From Streptomyces sp. NBC_01298 (GTDB lineage: Bacteria; Actinomycetota; Actinomycetes; Streptomycetales; Streptomycetaceae): a DNA stretch of 64,000 nucleotides. The notes below the pieces were generated by a model that searched no databases, was not told the origin of the DNA, and saw only the letters and a list, made by a program, of their open reading frames with translations. Positions 34,714 through 45,890 of this stretch are shown piece by piece (the stretch's first letter is position 1; every line of letters starts with the position of its first letter). The stretch is from NCBI RefSeq assembly GCF_035978755.1, contig NZ_CP108414.1:434001-498000 (forward strand), read 5' to 3'. The position numbers and the translations under genes were made by a program.

Positions 34714-34741
34714 TCGATAGTCTGTTCGACACGCACGTCAA
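34714..34741 (-). promoter_or_regulatory. LexA box within the dnaE2 promoter
   Basis: The minus strand reads TCGAACAGACTATCGA at 34714-34729: one perfect half of the actinobacterial SOS box TCGAAC-N4-GTTCGA and one half with two mismatches. It lies between -35 TTGACG (34736-34741) and -10 TATCGA (34714-34719), so bound LexA would block the promoter. Confidence 0.8.
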
Positions 34742-34865
34742 GGCATTACGCCAGGTGGAGCAGGCACTACGGACCGTTCCCGCCCGTTCCGCTTCCCGCC
34801 GCCGCGGGGAACGCCGTGGGGAACGCCCTGGGAAACGCCCTGGGGACGTACGGCAGAATCCGGCT

Positions 34866-35363
34866 GTGACGTCCACGGGGGTACTGACCGGGCTGGAAGC
34901 CGGCATGGCGGAGCTGTCGACGCCGACGCGGGTGTACGTGGCGGCCGGGCGGTTCACCGAGCCGGACCCCGACCTGCCGGAGCTGGCCGCCCGGATCCGC
35001 ACGCTGCTCGCCGGGGTCGCGGCGGACGAGGCCTGGCGACGCTTCCTGCCCGGGTACGCCCCGCCGTCCGTTCCCGAGATCCGCGCCGCCCTGGAGCCGG
35101 TCGAAACGCACGGGGCCGCCGCGTTCCTGGCCGGGGTCGCGGCCGTCGACCTGCTCTGGCCGGATCACCTGCACCTGCCCGTCGAGGCCGCCGCGCGCGC
35201 GGCGGAGCGGGTGGTGTCCCTGCTCGGACCGGAGGCCAGTTGGTGGACCAACCACGACGCCGGGTGCGGCGCCGTGAACAGGCTCACCCCACTGTTCGAC
35301 AGCCTGCTCGCGGGAACGGACGGCGAGCACTTCGCGCTGGCCCTGCAGATCGCCGACGACTGA
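34866..35363 (+). CDS. Hypothetical protein
   Basis: A 165-residue acidic, helical protein from GTG 34866 (TSTGVLTGLEAGMAELSTPTRVYV). ATG 34905, preceded by GGAAG, is an equally possible start. It includes LLGPEASWWTNHDAGCGAVNRLTPLFDSLL. No family recognised. It is divergent from dnaE2 and shares the 230-bp region with the LexA box, so DNA-damage control is possible but unproven. Confidence 0.6.
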   Translation: MTSTGVLTGLEAGMAELSTPTRVYVAAGRFTEPDPDLPELAARIRTLLAGVAADEAWRRFLPGYAPPSVPEIRAALEPVETHGAAAFLAGVAAVDLLWPDHLHLPVEAAARAAERVVSLLGPEASWWTNHDAGCGAVNRLTPLFDSLLAGTDGEHFALALQIADD

Positions 35364-35423
35364 GCGTCCGCGGACCGATCCGGCACCAGCCGGGGAAGAT
35401 CGGCGCGTGCGTAGAATCCGGCC

Positions 35424-36281
35424 ATGTCGATCACACCTTCCCTACCCATCCTCCACGGCAGGAGAGGAACGGAACTCCGCGTACGCGAGGAGGAGTTGAT
35501 CCTTCGCCGGGCACCCCACCAGGAACACCGCATCCCCTTCCCGGCGATCGCGCGCGTCCACGCGGAAGGGCGGGCCGTGGAGATCAGGCTCACGGCTCCC
35601 GCCGCGACCGCGCCGACCGTCTACCGGGTCGAAGACGTCAGCGAGGCGGCCGCCTCCGCCTTCGCCGAGGCGGTGAACGCCGCGCTCCCGCCGGCCGGCG
35701 GCTCCGCCGTGGTCGACGGGTCCACCCTCGTCACGGTCCGCGCCGCCGAGCCCGAGCCGGAGGGCAGGACCCCGAAGGAAGCGTTGTACCGCAAGCTCAA
35801 ATGGCTCGTGGCGGGTTCGTTCCTCGCGATCATCGCGATGAGCGTGCTCGTCGGGTTCGTCGCGGACCCCGTCAACATCGTCTTCACCGTCCTCTTCGGC
35901 GGTGTCGGCTTCACGTTCACGATCGCCGCCTGGCTGCTGGCACCGGAAGGCCTCAGGCCCTGGCGCCTGCCCCGGCACGGCATCACGGTGACGGCAGACC
36001 ACGCCCGCGACTCCGCGCAGCCGTGGCTCTACCTGTACTCGGACCTGGACGGGAACGTCCGGAGGTACCTCGATTCGAGCGGCCGCCCCAGTGTCGAGGT
36101 CAGCTACGACCCGCGCGACCCCGCCAAGGCCGTCCGCGCCGACGGTACGGGGCGGTGGATACCCGGGATCCTCCCCCTGTCCGCGGGCATCCTCGGCCTG
36201 CTCCTCCTCGTCGCGTTCTTCGCCACTCCCTTCATGGACCTCGGCCCCACGGGCGAGGAGTACCGGAACCAGTACCGGTAG
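35424..36281 (+). CDS. Membrane protein with N-terminal PH-like domain
   Basis: A 285-residue protein. Residues 1-95 form a soluble region of beta-strand pattern (ELRVREEELILRRAPHQEHRIPFPAIARVHAEGRAVEIRL) resembling bacterial PH domains. Two membrane segments follow around residues 130-175 (AGSFLAIIAMSVLVGFV, VFTVLFGGVGFTFTIAAWLL), then a soluble loop and a final helix near the C-terminus (GILPLSAGILGLLLLVAFFATPF). No known role. It follows the hypothetical gene by 60 bases on the same strand. Confidence 0.75.
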   Translation: MSITPSLPILHGRRGTELRVREEELILRRAPHQEHRIPFPAIARVHAEGRAVEIRLTAPAATAPTVYRVEDVSEAAASAFAEAVNAALPPAGGSAVVDGSTLVTVRAAEPEPEGRTPKEALYRKLKWLVAGSFLAIIAMSVLVGFVADPVNIVFTVLFGGVGFTFTIAAWLLAPEGLRPWRLPRHGITVTADHARDSAQPWLYLYSDLDGNVRRYLDSSGRPSVEVSYDPRDPAKAVRADGTGRWIPGILPLSAGILGLLLLVAFFATPFMDLGPTGEEYRNQYR

Positions 36282-36330
36282 CGGCCGGCCGCCGGGGAGG
36301 GGCGACGCGGCCGCCGGTCGTCGGGCGGGC

Positions 36331-38576
<2,246 letters not shown>

Positions 38577-38578
<2 letters not shown>

Positions 38579-38655
38579 CCGGGGGCGGGGCGATCGGGGG
38601 CGGGCCGGTCGGGGACGGGCCGGTCGGGGGCGGGCCGGTCGGGGACGGGCCGGTC
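38577..38655. repeat. 15-bp tandem repeat (VNTR-like)
   Basis: Units at 38591-38605, 38606-38620, 38621-38635 and 38636-38650, alternating CGGTCGGGGGCGGGC and CGGTCGGGGACGGGC, plus a degenerate unit at 38577-38590. It starts at the DinB stop codon and fills half the gap to the next gene. Confidence 0.9.
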
Positions 38656-38737
38656 CTCCTCCCTTCCCTCTGAGGGGTACGGGCGCAGCCCGTGTGACCA
38701 TGGCTTCCTTCGTACATCAGCACCTCATGGGGGGACC

Positions 38738-39460
38738 ATGCGCACCCGTACCACCACCGCCTCGGCCGGCCTCGCCGCCCTGCTCGCGGCAGCCCTCGTC
38801 CTGACCGGCTGCTCGGCGTCGCCCCGTGGGAGCGAGCCCGGGAAGGGCGCGGGCACCGGTCCTTCGGCGCCGGCGTCCCCCGCGGTGCCGGGCGGCGGCG
38901 GGTACGAAGGGCCGCGGCCGCAGGACCAGAACCTGCTGGCCTGGACCGGGGATCCGAACGACGCGGGGCACGTCACCGCCCAGTCCGCGGCCGGGGTCGG
39001 CGGACGGGTCACCCTGGTCCGGATGGTGCTGCGCGAGCAGCTCACCTGGTCCAACATCTGGCTGGGGCTGGCCGGCATCGACCCGAACGCCCGGCTGTCG
39101 AACTGCTACCTCGGCGTGTACGACGCCCGGGGCACCCTGGTCGCGTCCACCGCCGACATCTCCCCGCAGCTGATGACGGACGCGATAGCCAAGCCGTTCC
39201 CCCTCTCCAAGCCGTTCACCGCGGCCCCCGGCACCTACTTCGTCGCCCTGCTCCTCAACGGCGACTGGGCCACGAACGCCCTCACCCTCAAGGCCACGGG
39301 CGCCGGGATCTCGGTGAACGCGGGCCTGAACCCGCCGAGTCTGCGCTACAGCACCGTCCTGACCGGTCAGAGCTCGCTCCCGGTCACCGTGAACCTCGCC
39401 GAGCAGTCCACCAGCACGATCAACACCGGCTGGGCCAGCCAGTGGTACGCGATCTCCTGA
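38738..39460 (+). CDS. Secreted lipoprotein of unknown function
   Basis: A 240-residue precursor with lipobox LTGC (Cys25), a Ser/Pro/Gly spacer to about residue 65, and a beta-sandwich-like domain (NLLAWTGDPNDAGHVTAQSAAGVGGRVTLVRMVLREQLTWSNIWLGLAG...LNPPSLRYSTVLTGQSSLPVTVNL). The latter is Ala/Thr/Leu-rich and reminiscent of receptor-binding or adhesive domains. GGGGGGACC directly precedes ATG 38738. Stand-alone gene; no known function. Confidence 0.82.
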   Translation: MRTRTTTASAGLAALLAAALVLTGCSASPRGSEPGKGAGTGPSAPASPAVPGGGGYEGPRPQDQNLLAWTGDPNDAGHVTAQSAAGVGGRVTLVRMVLREQLTWSNIWLGLAGIDPNARLSNCYLGVYDARGTLVASTADISPQLMTDAIAKPFPLSKPFTAAPGTYFVALLLNGDWATNALTLKATGAGISVNAGLNPPSLRYSTVLTGQSSLPVTVNLAEQSTSTINTGWASQWYAIS

Positions 39461-39492
39461 ACGGCCGCGAAAGGCCCTTCCCCATGTCTGGT

Positions 39493-39517
39493 AGGAAAGT
39501 TTCCTGTTTGCTAGCAT
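39493..39517 (+). promoter_or_regulatory. Palindrome and -10 box before the discoidin-phosphoesterase gene
   Basis: A perfect palindrome AGGAAAGTTTCCT (odd centre, 39493-39505) lies just upstream of -10-like TAGCAT (39512-39517), where a repressor would act. Similar TTAGGAAA-TTTCCTAA elements precede secreted hydrolase genes of streptomycetes, to my recollection only. Confidence 0.5.
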
Positions 39518-39604
39518 CCCGCTTCGGCGGCTCGGCGCGGTGCCCGTACCCATGGGCATGACGCGCTCAGCGAGAGCTCTGACCCGGCCGCTGTGACCAC
39601 GCCC

Positions 39605-39630
39605 GCCCCTGCCCGCACCCGGGCAGGGGC
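39605..39630 (+). other. Strong hairpin in the leader of the discoidin-phosphoesterase gene
   Basis: An 11-bp stem GCCCCTGCCCG/CGGGCAGGGGC (39605-39615 and 39620-39630) with a 4-base loop, about 55 bases before the start codon. No T tract; mRNA structure or weak terminator. Confidence 0.55.
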
Positions 39631-39685
39631 ACGGGGTCTCGTACCGGTGCCAGCTCTCGCCACCCACCAGGCCAGGGAGTCAGGA

Positions 39686-41035
39686 ATGCGCCTGAACACC
39701 CCCAGCACACCCCATGTCTCCGCATCACCCCGCACGGTCGGCGTGGTCCTCGCCGCCGTACTCCTGCTCGTAGGCGGCCTGTTGCTCGCCTACCCCGAGC
39801 GGGCCGGCGCCGCCGCCGACCCGCTCATCTCGCGCGGCAAGACCGCCACCGCCTCCTCCACCGAGAGTTCGGGCTTCGGCCCACAGAACGCCTTCGACGG
39901 CAGCTCCACCACCCGGTGGGCAAGCGCCGAGGGCAAGGACCCGCAGTGGATCCGCGTCGACCTCGGCGCGAACTCCAACGTCACACGGGTGGCGCTGCGT
40001 TGGGAGGCCGCGTACGCCAAGACGTACCGGGTGGAGATCTCCGCCGACGGCGCCACCTGGGCCCGGCTCGCCAACGAGACGGCCGGGAACGGCGGCACCG
40101 ACGACTGGACCGGCCTGTCCGGCAAGGGCCGTTACCTGCGCGTGTACGGAACCGCCCGCGGCACCGCCTACGGGTACTCCCTGTACGAGGTGGAGGTGTA
40201 CGGCACCACCGACGGAGGGACTCCTCCTCCGGGCGGCGCCTTCACGGTGGTCGCCGCCGGTGACATCGCCGCCCAGTGCACCGCCTCGGACAGCTCCTGC
40301 GCCCACCCCAAGACGGCGGCGCAGGCCCAGAAGATCAACCCGAAGTTCTATCTGACGATGGGTGACAACCAGTACGACGACGCCCGGATATCCGACTACC
40401 GGGCCTACTACGACACCTCGTGGGGCGCGTTCAAGGACAAGACCCGCCCGGTGCCGGGCAACCACGAGACCTACGACCCGGCCGGATCCCTCGCCGGCTA
40501 CAAGGCGTACTTCGGAGCCATCGCCTACCCCCAGGGCAAGAGCTACTACAGCTTCGACGAGGGCAACTGGCACTTCATCGCCCTCGACTCCAACTCCTTC
40601 GACCAGAAGGCCCAGATCGACTGGCTCAAGGCCGACCTCGCCGCGAACTCCAAGGGCTGCGTCGCCGCCTACTGGCACCACCCGCTGTACTCCTCGGGCG
40701 GCCACGGCAACGACCCGGTGAGCAAGCCGGTCTGGAACATCCTCTACGGAGCCAAGGCCGACCTCGTGCTGAACGGGCACGACCACCACTACGAGCGGTT
40801 CGCCCCGCAGGACCCGAGCGGGAAGGCCACCGCGGACGGGATCACCGAGATCGTCGGCGGCATGGGCGGCGCCGAGCCCTACGACATCGAGAACGTCCAG
40901 CCCAACAGCCAGAAGCGGATCAGCGGTACCTACGGGGTCCTGAAGCTGGACTTCACCGACGCCGGCTACAGCTGGAGCTACGTCGCCACCGACGGGACGA
41001 CGAAGGACACCAGCCCGAAGTACACCTGCCACTGA
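39686..41035 (+). CDS. Secreted metallophosphoesterase with F5/8C (discoidin) domain
   Basis: A 449-residue exported protein. A signal peptide (about residues 1-45, ending ERAGAA) is followed by an F5/8 type C/CBM32 domain at about 50-180 (ASSTESSGFGPQNAFDGSSTTRWAS..LRVYGTARGTAYGYSLYEVEVYG). A calcineurin-like phosphoesterase occupies the rest, with metal motifs VVAAGDIAAQ, MGDNQYDD, VPGNHETYD, AYWHHPLYS and LNGHDHHYER. It probably hydrolyses phosphate esters bound to polysaccharide. ATG 39686 has GGGAG 8 bases upstream. Its stop overlaps the start of the MFS gene (TGATG), so it is coupled to the MFS/propeller cassette. Confidence 0.9.
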   Translation: MRLNTPSTPHVSASPRTVGVVLAAVLLLVGGLLLAYPERAGAAADPLISRGKTATASSTESSGFGPQNAFDGSSTTRWASAEGKDPQWIRVDLGANSNVTRVALRWEAAYAKTYRVEISADGATWARLANETAGNGGTDDWTGLSGKGRYLRVYGTARGTAYGYSLYEVEVYGTTDGGTPPPGGAFTVVAAGDIAAQCTASDSSCAHPKTAAQAQKINPKFYLTMGDNQYDDARISDYRAYYDTSWGAFKDKTRPVPGNHETYDPAGSLAGYKAYFGAIAYPQGKSYYSFDEGNWHFIALDSNSFDQKAQIDWLKADLAANSKGCVAAYWHHPLYSSGGHGNDPVSKPVWNILYGAKADLVLNGHDHHYERFAPQDPSGKATADGITEIVGGMGGAEPYDIENVQPNSQKRISGTYGVLKLDFTDAGYSWSYVATDGTTKDTSPKYTCH

Positions 41036-42378
41036 TGTACCTGGCCACCACAGGCCGCCGGGCCCCGTCGGCCCCGCCCCCCACCACGGGGGCGGGCCGG
41101 CGTGTCCCCGCCGCCGTCCTCGCGCTCGGTACGGTCAGCCTCGTCACCGATGTCTCCTCCGAGATGGTCAGTGCGGTGCTGCCGCTCTACCTCGTCCTCG
41201 GTCTGGGCCTCTCCCCGCTCCAATTCGGCTTCCTCGACGGGCTGATGGGAGCAGCCGGCGCCGTCGTGCGGCTGCTCGGCGGGCACTTCGCCGACCGCGG
41301 CCACCGGTACAAGCAGGTCGCGGGCATCGGCTACGCCGTCTCGGCCTGCTCCCGGCTCGGCCTGCTGCTCGCGGGCGGGGCCACCGGCGGGATCGCGGCG
41401 GCCCTGGCCGCCGACCGGGTCGGCAAGGGCATCCGCACGGCGCCCCGCGACGCCCTGATCACCCTCAGCAGCCCTCCCGAGGAACTCGGCCGGTCCTTCG
41501 GCGTGCACCGGGCCATGGACACGACCGGCGCCCTGCTCGGCCCGCTCGCCGCCTTCGCCCTGCTCTGGGCGACCGCGGGCGCGTACGACGCGGTGTTCGT
41601 CGCCAGCTTCTGCGCCGGTCTGCTCGGTGTGCTGATCCTGGTCCTGTACGTTCCCGGCCACCACAGGCCGGCCACGCCATCCTCCCCGGCCTCCCCGGCC
41701 TCCCCGGCCGCCCGGCCCGGCCCGGCTCCCGCCCGGGGCAAGGCGTTCGCGGCGCTGCGCGACCCCGCCTTCCGGCGGATCCTGTGGGCCGCGGCCCTGC
41801 TCGGCGGCGCCACCATCGGCGACGCCTTCGTCTACCTCCTGCTCCAGCGCCGACTGGGCCTGGACCCCGGCTGGTTCCCGCTGCTGCCGCTCGGAGCGGC
41901 CGCGGGCTACCTGCTCCTGGCCGTCCCGGTGGGCCGGATCGCCGACCGGGTCGGGCGGCGGCGGCCGTTCCTCTACGGACACCTCGCCCTGCTCGGCGCC
42001 TACCTCGTCCTGCTCGCTCCGGCCGGCGGGCCGGCCCCGCTCCTCCTCGCGGCCGTCCTCGCCCTGCTCGGGGTCTTCTACGCGGCCACCGACGGGGTGC
42101 TGATGGCCCTCGCCGGGCCGGCGCTGCCCGCCGGGGGCCGGGCCGGCGGGCTCGCCGTGCTCCAGACCGGGCAGGCCCTGGCCCGGATGCTCGCCGCGGC
42201 GGGCTTCGGCGCCGCGTGGACGGTGTGGGGGCCGCGCCCCGCGCTGTGGGGGGCCGCGGCGGTGCTGCTCGCCGCGCTGGCGGGCGGCCGGGCCCTGCTG
42301 CCGCGCGATCCGGGCGCGCCGGGAGCCGTAGCCGTGGAGTCCGTACAGTCCCCCACCAGTGAGCGGAGCACCCTATGA
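41035..42378 (+). CDS. MFS transporter (second copy of the cassette)
   Basis: A 447-residue major facilitator paralogous to the protein at 63-1436. It shares MYLA at the start, TDVSSEMV, GGHFADR, RTAPRDALITL and GVHRAMDTTGALLGPLAA, with a shorter cytoplasmic linker (AlaSerPro repeats near residue 220). ATG 41035 uses the last base of the phosphoesterase stop, and its own stop overlaps the propeller start (ATGA). Three genes in one coupled operon suggest export or uptake of a product of the phosphoesterase, but the substrate is unknown. Confidence 0.9.
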   Translation: MYLATTGRRAPSAPPPTTGAGRRVPAAVLALGTVSLVTDVSSEMVSAVLPLYLVLGLGLSPLQFGFLDGLMGAAGAVVRLLGGHFADRGHRYKQVAGIGYAVSACSRLGLLLAGGATGGIAAALAADRVGKGIRTAPRDALITLSSPPEELGRSFGVHRAMDTTGALLGPLAAFALLWATAGAYDAVFVASFCAGLLGVLILVLYVPGHHRPATPSSPASPASPAARPGPAPARGKAFAALRDPAFRRILWAAALLGGATIGDAFVYLLLQRRLGLDPGWFPLLPLGAAAGYLLLAVPVGRIADRVGRRRPFLYGHLALLGAYLVLLAPAGGPAPLLLAAVLALLGVFYAATDGVLMALAGPALPAGGRAGGLAVLQTGQALARMLAAAGFGAAWTVWGPRPALWGAAAVLLAALAGGRALLPRDPGAPGAVAVESVQSPTSERSTL

Positions 42379-43424
42379 CCACACAGCTCACCGAGCCGGC
42401 GGCTCCCGCACGCCGGCCCGGCGCCCGGGCCCGTACCGCCGTCACGGTCGCCGCGGTCGTCCTCCTCGCGGGCTCCACCGCCGGGTACGCCCTGCACGCG
42501 GGACACCGGCCGGCCGGCCAACGGGGCGTCGCCGACGCCTCCTTCGCCCTCACCGGTCCCGCCCTGTACTTCCGCGACACCGCCACGGGACGGGTGGCCC
42601 GCCGGCCCCTCCCCGCGACGGCGGGCGGCGCCGAGCGCACTGGGGGCGGCCCCGTCTGCGACCGGTTCCACGCCGCCGGGGGCACCGCCCTGTGCCTGCG
42701 CGCCGAGCCGGGGGTACTGCCGAAGACGTACGCCGTCGTCCTCGACCGGCAGCTGCGCGAAGTGAGCCGGACCACCGTGCCGGGGGTTCCGACCCGGGCC
42801 CGGGTGTCCGCGTCCGGGCAGATGCTCGCCTGGACGGTGTTCGCGACCGGGGACTCGTACTCCACCACCGGCTTCTCCACCCGCACGGCCGTACTCGACC
42901 TGCGCACGGGGTACTTGGTGAAGTCCCTGGAGGAGATACCGCTCACCATCGACGGCGTCCGCCACCACTCCCCCGACGTCAACTACTGGGGCGTGAGTTT
43001 CGCCCGGGACGACAGCCGCTTCTACGCGACCGTCTCCACCAAGGGGCGTACGTACCTCGTCGAGGGGAACATGTCCGACTGGTCGGCGAAGACGCTGCGG
43101 GAGAACGTCGAATGCCCCTCCCTGTCACCGGACAACACGCGGCTCGCCTTCAAGAAGAAGGTGTCCGACGACCCCGCCGCACCCTGGCGGCTGTACGTCC
43201 TCGACCTGCGGACGATGGCCGAGACCGCGCTCGCCGAGACGCGGAACGTGGACGACCAGGCGGCCTGGACGGACGACGGGACGGTCGCCTACGCCCTGCC
43301 GGGCGCGGACGGTCGCGCGAGCGATGTCTGGACCGTTCCCGCGGACGGGACCGGAGCACCCCGGATGTCCGTCGCGGGCGGGTCGTCGCCGGTGGCGGTT
43401 TCGGGAGCGGCCGACGCGCGGTGA
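42375..43424 (+). CDS. Membrane-anchored TolB-like beta-propeller protein (second copy)
   Basis: A 349-residue paralogue of the protein at 1433-2446, with one N-terminal membrane helix (TAVTVAAVVLLAGSTAGYAL, about residues 24-43) and blade motifs VSASGQMLAWTVFATGDSY, VNYWGVSFARDD, VECPSLSPDNTRLAFKKK and DDQAAWTDDGTVAYALPG. It is the last gene of the phosphoesterase-MFS-propeller operon. The soluble domain faces outside, where it could bind the transported compound or the phosphoesterase. This is inference from gene order. Confidence 0.87.
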   Translation: MTTQLTEPAAPARRPGARARTAVTVAAVVLLAGSTAGYALHAGHRPAGQRGVADASFALTGPALYFRDTATGRVARRPLPATAGGAERTGGGPVCDRFHAAGGTALCLRAEPGVLPKTYAVVLDRQLREVSRTTVPGVPTRARVSASGQMLAWTVFATGDSYSTTGFSTRTAVLDLRTGYLVKSLEEIPLTIDGVRHHSPDVNYWGVSFARDDSRFYATVSTKGRTYLVEGNMSDWSAKTLRENVECPSLSPDNTRLAFKKKVSDDPAAPWRLYVLDLRTMAETALAETRNVDDQAAWTDDGTVAYALPGADGRASDVWTVPADGTGAPRMSVAGGSSPVAVSGAADAR

Positions 43425-43500
43425 TGCTCGATGATGCTCAGTCGGCCGCCACTTCGAGCATCTCTTGACATAGACCTGACAGTACGTTGCACTGTGGCCA

Positions 43501-43529
43501 CTCCCTCCGGCAGTCACGGCCGGAGGGAG
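43501..43529 (+). other. 11-bp stem-loop in the GH20 leader
   Basis: A perfect stem (43501-43511 and 43519-43529) with a 7-base loop. The 3-prime arm contains GGAGGGAG directly before an ATG-CCG-CCG-TGA mini-frame. It lies downstream of a TTGACA at 43465-43470 and 40 bases before the GH20 start. It may instead be the terminator of the propeller gene. Confidence 0.5.
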
Positions 43530-43568
43530 ATGCCGCCGTGAACACCCGTGAACACCTGGGGACTCGCC

Positions 43569-45890
43569 ATGCGTCTGCTCAGATTCCTGACCGCCACCGC
43601 CCTGGCATTAGCCGCCTCCTCCCTGCCCTCCGCCGCCGGGGCCGAACCCCTGCGGGCCGGGGCGTCCGTCGCCGCCGCGGCGCCGCAGACCGTGCCGGCC
43701 CTGCGGCAGTGGACGGCCGGCAGCGGGACGTACGACTTCACGAGCACCAGCCGGATCGTCGTCGATCCCGCCCACACCGCACAGCTGTCCGACGAAGCGG
43801 CCACGTTCGCGGAGGACTTGGGCGCGCTCGCCGGCCGTCCGGTGACCGTCGTCACCGGGAGCGCCTCCCCCGGCGACATCGCCCTGAGCCTGGGCGACGG
43901 CTCACTGCCCGCCGAGGGGTACCGGATGACCGTCGGCACGTCCCTCGCCATCCAGGCCGGGACCGACGCCGGAGCCTTCAACGGGACTCGCACGGTACTG
44001 CAGTTGCTGCGCCAGTCGGCCTCCGTACCGGCCGGAACGGCCGTGGACTGGCCGACCAAGGCCGAGCGCGGGCTGATGATCGACCAGGGGCGGAAGTTCT
44101 TCACCGTCGACTGGGTCAAGCAGCACATCAAGGAGCTGGCCTACCTCAAGCTCAACTACTTCCACTTCCACCTGTCGGACACCTTCGGCTTCCGGCTGGA
44201 GAGCGCGACGCACCCGGAGATCGTCTCCGCCGACCACTACTCCAAGCAGGACATCGCGGACCTGATCGCGCTGGGCCAGAAGTACCACGTCACGATCGTG
44301 CCCGAGATCGACACCCCGGGGCACATGAACCAGATCCTGGCCGCCCACCCGGAGCTCAAGCTCAAGGACAGCTCGGGAGCGGTCAGTTCCGAGTTCATCG
44401 ACCTGTCCCTGCCCGGTTCGTACACCCTGATCAAGGACCTGATCGAGGAGTACCTGCCGCTGTTCCCCGCCCCGTACTGGCACATCGGCGCCGACGAGTA
44501 CGTCACCGACTACGCCAGGTACCCGCAGCTGCTCAGCTACGCCCGGGCCCACTACGGCGTGAACGCCACCGCCAAGGACACCTACTACGGGTTCGTGAAC
44601 TGGTCGGACGCCCTGGTCCGCGCGGCCGGCAAGACCACCCGGATGTGGAACGACGGTATCAAGGCCGGGGACGGGACGCTCTCTCCCGACGCCCGCATCC
44701 TCGTCGAGTACTGGTACAGCTACGGGCTCACCCCCCAGCAGCTGGTCAACGCCGGGCACACGATCGCCAACGAGTCCTGGACGCCCACCTATTACGTGCT
44801 CGGCGGCGCGAAGCCGGACACCAAGTGGATGTACGAGACCTGGACCCCGGAGCGGTTCGAGGGCGGCAACACCATCACCGACCCCGCGAAGAACCGCGGT
44901 TCGCTGATCCACGTGTGGTGCGACAATCCCAACGCCGAGACGGAGACGCAGATCGCCGCCGGCATCATGTACCCGCTGCGCGCGCTCGCCCAGCAGACCT
45001 GGGGTTCACCCAAGCCCGTGGCCACCTATGCGGCGTTCACGCCGATCGTGGCCGCGATCGGACATCATCCCGGCTGGCCGGGGACCACCCAGCCGGGCAA
45101 CCTCGCCCGCAACCGCCCCACCACCGCGTCCAGCACCGAGACGGCGAACTTCCCGGCCGCGCTGGCGACCGACGGCGATCCCGGCACCCGGTGGTCCAGC
45201 GCGTACACCGACCCGCAGTGGCTGCAGGTGGACCTCGGGTCCGCCCAGGCCGTCAACCGGGTGGTGCTGCGCTGGGAGGCCGCGTACGGGAAGGGCTTCC
45301 AGATCCAGGTCTCCGACGACCAGAGCACCTGGCGCACCCTGTACTCCACCACCACGGGCACCGGCGGCGTCCAGGACCTGACCGGCCTGACCGGCTCCGG
45401 CCGCTACATCCGGGTGTACGGCACCCAGCGCGGCACCACCTACGGCTACTCGCTGTACGAGTTCGAGGTGTACGGCGGCCAGTTGAGCGGGACCCGGACC
45501 CTCACCGCGGCCGGGAAGGCGCTCGACGACCCGGCGAGCTCCACCGCCTCCGGCACCCAGCTGATCACCTGGACCCCGCACGGCGGCCCCAACCAGCAGT
45601 GGCGGCTGACCCTCGCCGCCGACGGCGGCTACACCCTGGCCAACGGCTCGTCCGGGCTCTGCGCGGACGTGGCGGGCGGCTCCACCGCCGCGGGCGCGGC
45701 CGTGGTTCAGAGCACCTGCGGCAGCGGGGACAGCCAGCGCTGGGTGCTCACGCCGCTCGGCTCCGGGGACTACACGGTGGCCAACAAGAGGAGCGGGCTG
45801 CTCCTGACCACCGCGTCCGGCGCGGACGGGGCCCTGGCGAGCCAGCAGGCCGACACCGGTTCGGTCTACCAGCGCTGGCAGATCAGCTGA
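43569..45890 (+). CDS. Secreted GH20 beta-N-acetylhexosaminidase with CBM32 and ricin-type modules
   Basis: A 773-residue exported glycosidase. A signal peptide (MRLLRFLTATALALAASSLPSAAGA) precedes the GH20b fold and the GH20 catalytic barrel with YWHIGADEY (Asp309-Glu310, substrate-assisted catalysis), FHFHLSDTFGFRLES and VPEIDTPGHMN. An F5/8C/CBM32 module follows (ASSTETANFPAALATDGDPGTRWSS..YEFEVYG), then a C-terminal ricin-B/CBM13-like module (PNQQWRLTL, SQRWVLTP, YQRWQIS). It releases terminal GlcNAc/GalNAc or lacto-N-biose units. ATG 43569 starts the signal peptide; GTG 43548 is less likely. It is convergent with an alpha-L-fucosidase, the stops overlapping by 8 bases. Confidence 0.92.
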   Translation: MRLLRFLTATALALAASSLPSAAGAEPLRAGASVAAAAPQTVPALRQWTAGSGTYDFTSTSRIVVDPAHTAQLSDEAATFAEDLGALAGRPVTVVTGSASPGDIALSLGDGSLPAEGYRMTVGTSLAIQAGTDAGAFNGTRTVLQLLRQSASVPAGTAVDWPTKAERGLMIDQGRKFFTVDWVKQHIKELAYLKLNYFHFHLSDTFGFRLESATHPEIVSADHYSKQDIADLIALGQKYHVTIVPEIDTPGHMNQILAAHPELKLKDSSGAVSSEFIDLSLPGSYTLIKDLIEEYLPLFPAPYWHIGADEYVTDYARYPQLLSYARAHYGVNATAKDTYYGFVNWSDALVRAAGKTTRMWNDGIKAGDGTLSPDARILVEYWYSYGLTPQQLVNAGHTIANESWTPTYYVLGGAKPDTKWMYETWTPERFEGGNTITDPAKNRGSLIHVWCDNPNAETETQIAAGIMYPLRALAQQTWGSPKPVATYAAFTPIVAAIGHHPGWPGTTQPGNLARNRPTTASSTETANFPAALATDGDPGTRWSSAYTDPQWLQVDLGSAQAVNRVVLRWEAAYGKGFQIQVSDDQSTWRTLYSTTTGTGGVQDLTGLTGSGRYIRVYGTQRGTTYGYSLYEFEVYGGQLSGTRTLTAAGKALDDPASSTASGTQLITWTPHGGPNQQWRLTLAADGGYTLANGSSGLCADVAGGSTAAGAAVVQSTCGSGDSQRWVLTPLGSGDYTVANKRSGLLLTTASGADGALASQQADTGSVYQRWQIS

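Noticed and set aside
43465..43480. TTGACATAGACC before GH20 as a DasR (dre) site
   Set aside because: Only the TAGACC half matches the dre consensus; the other half is absent.
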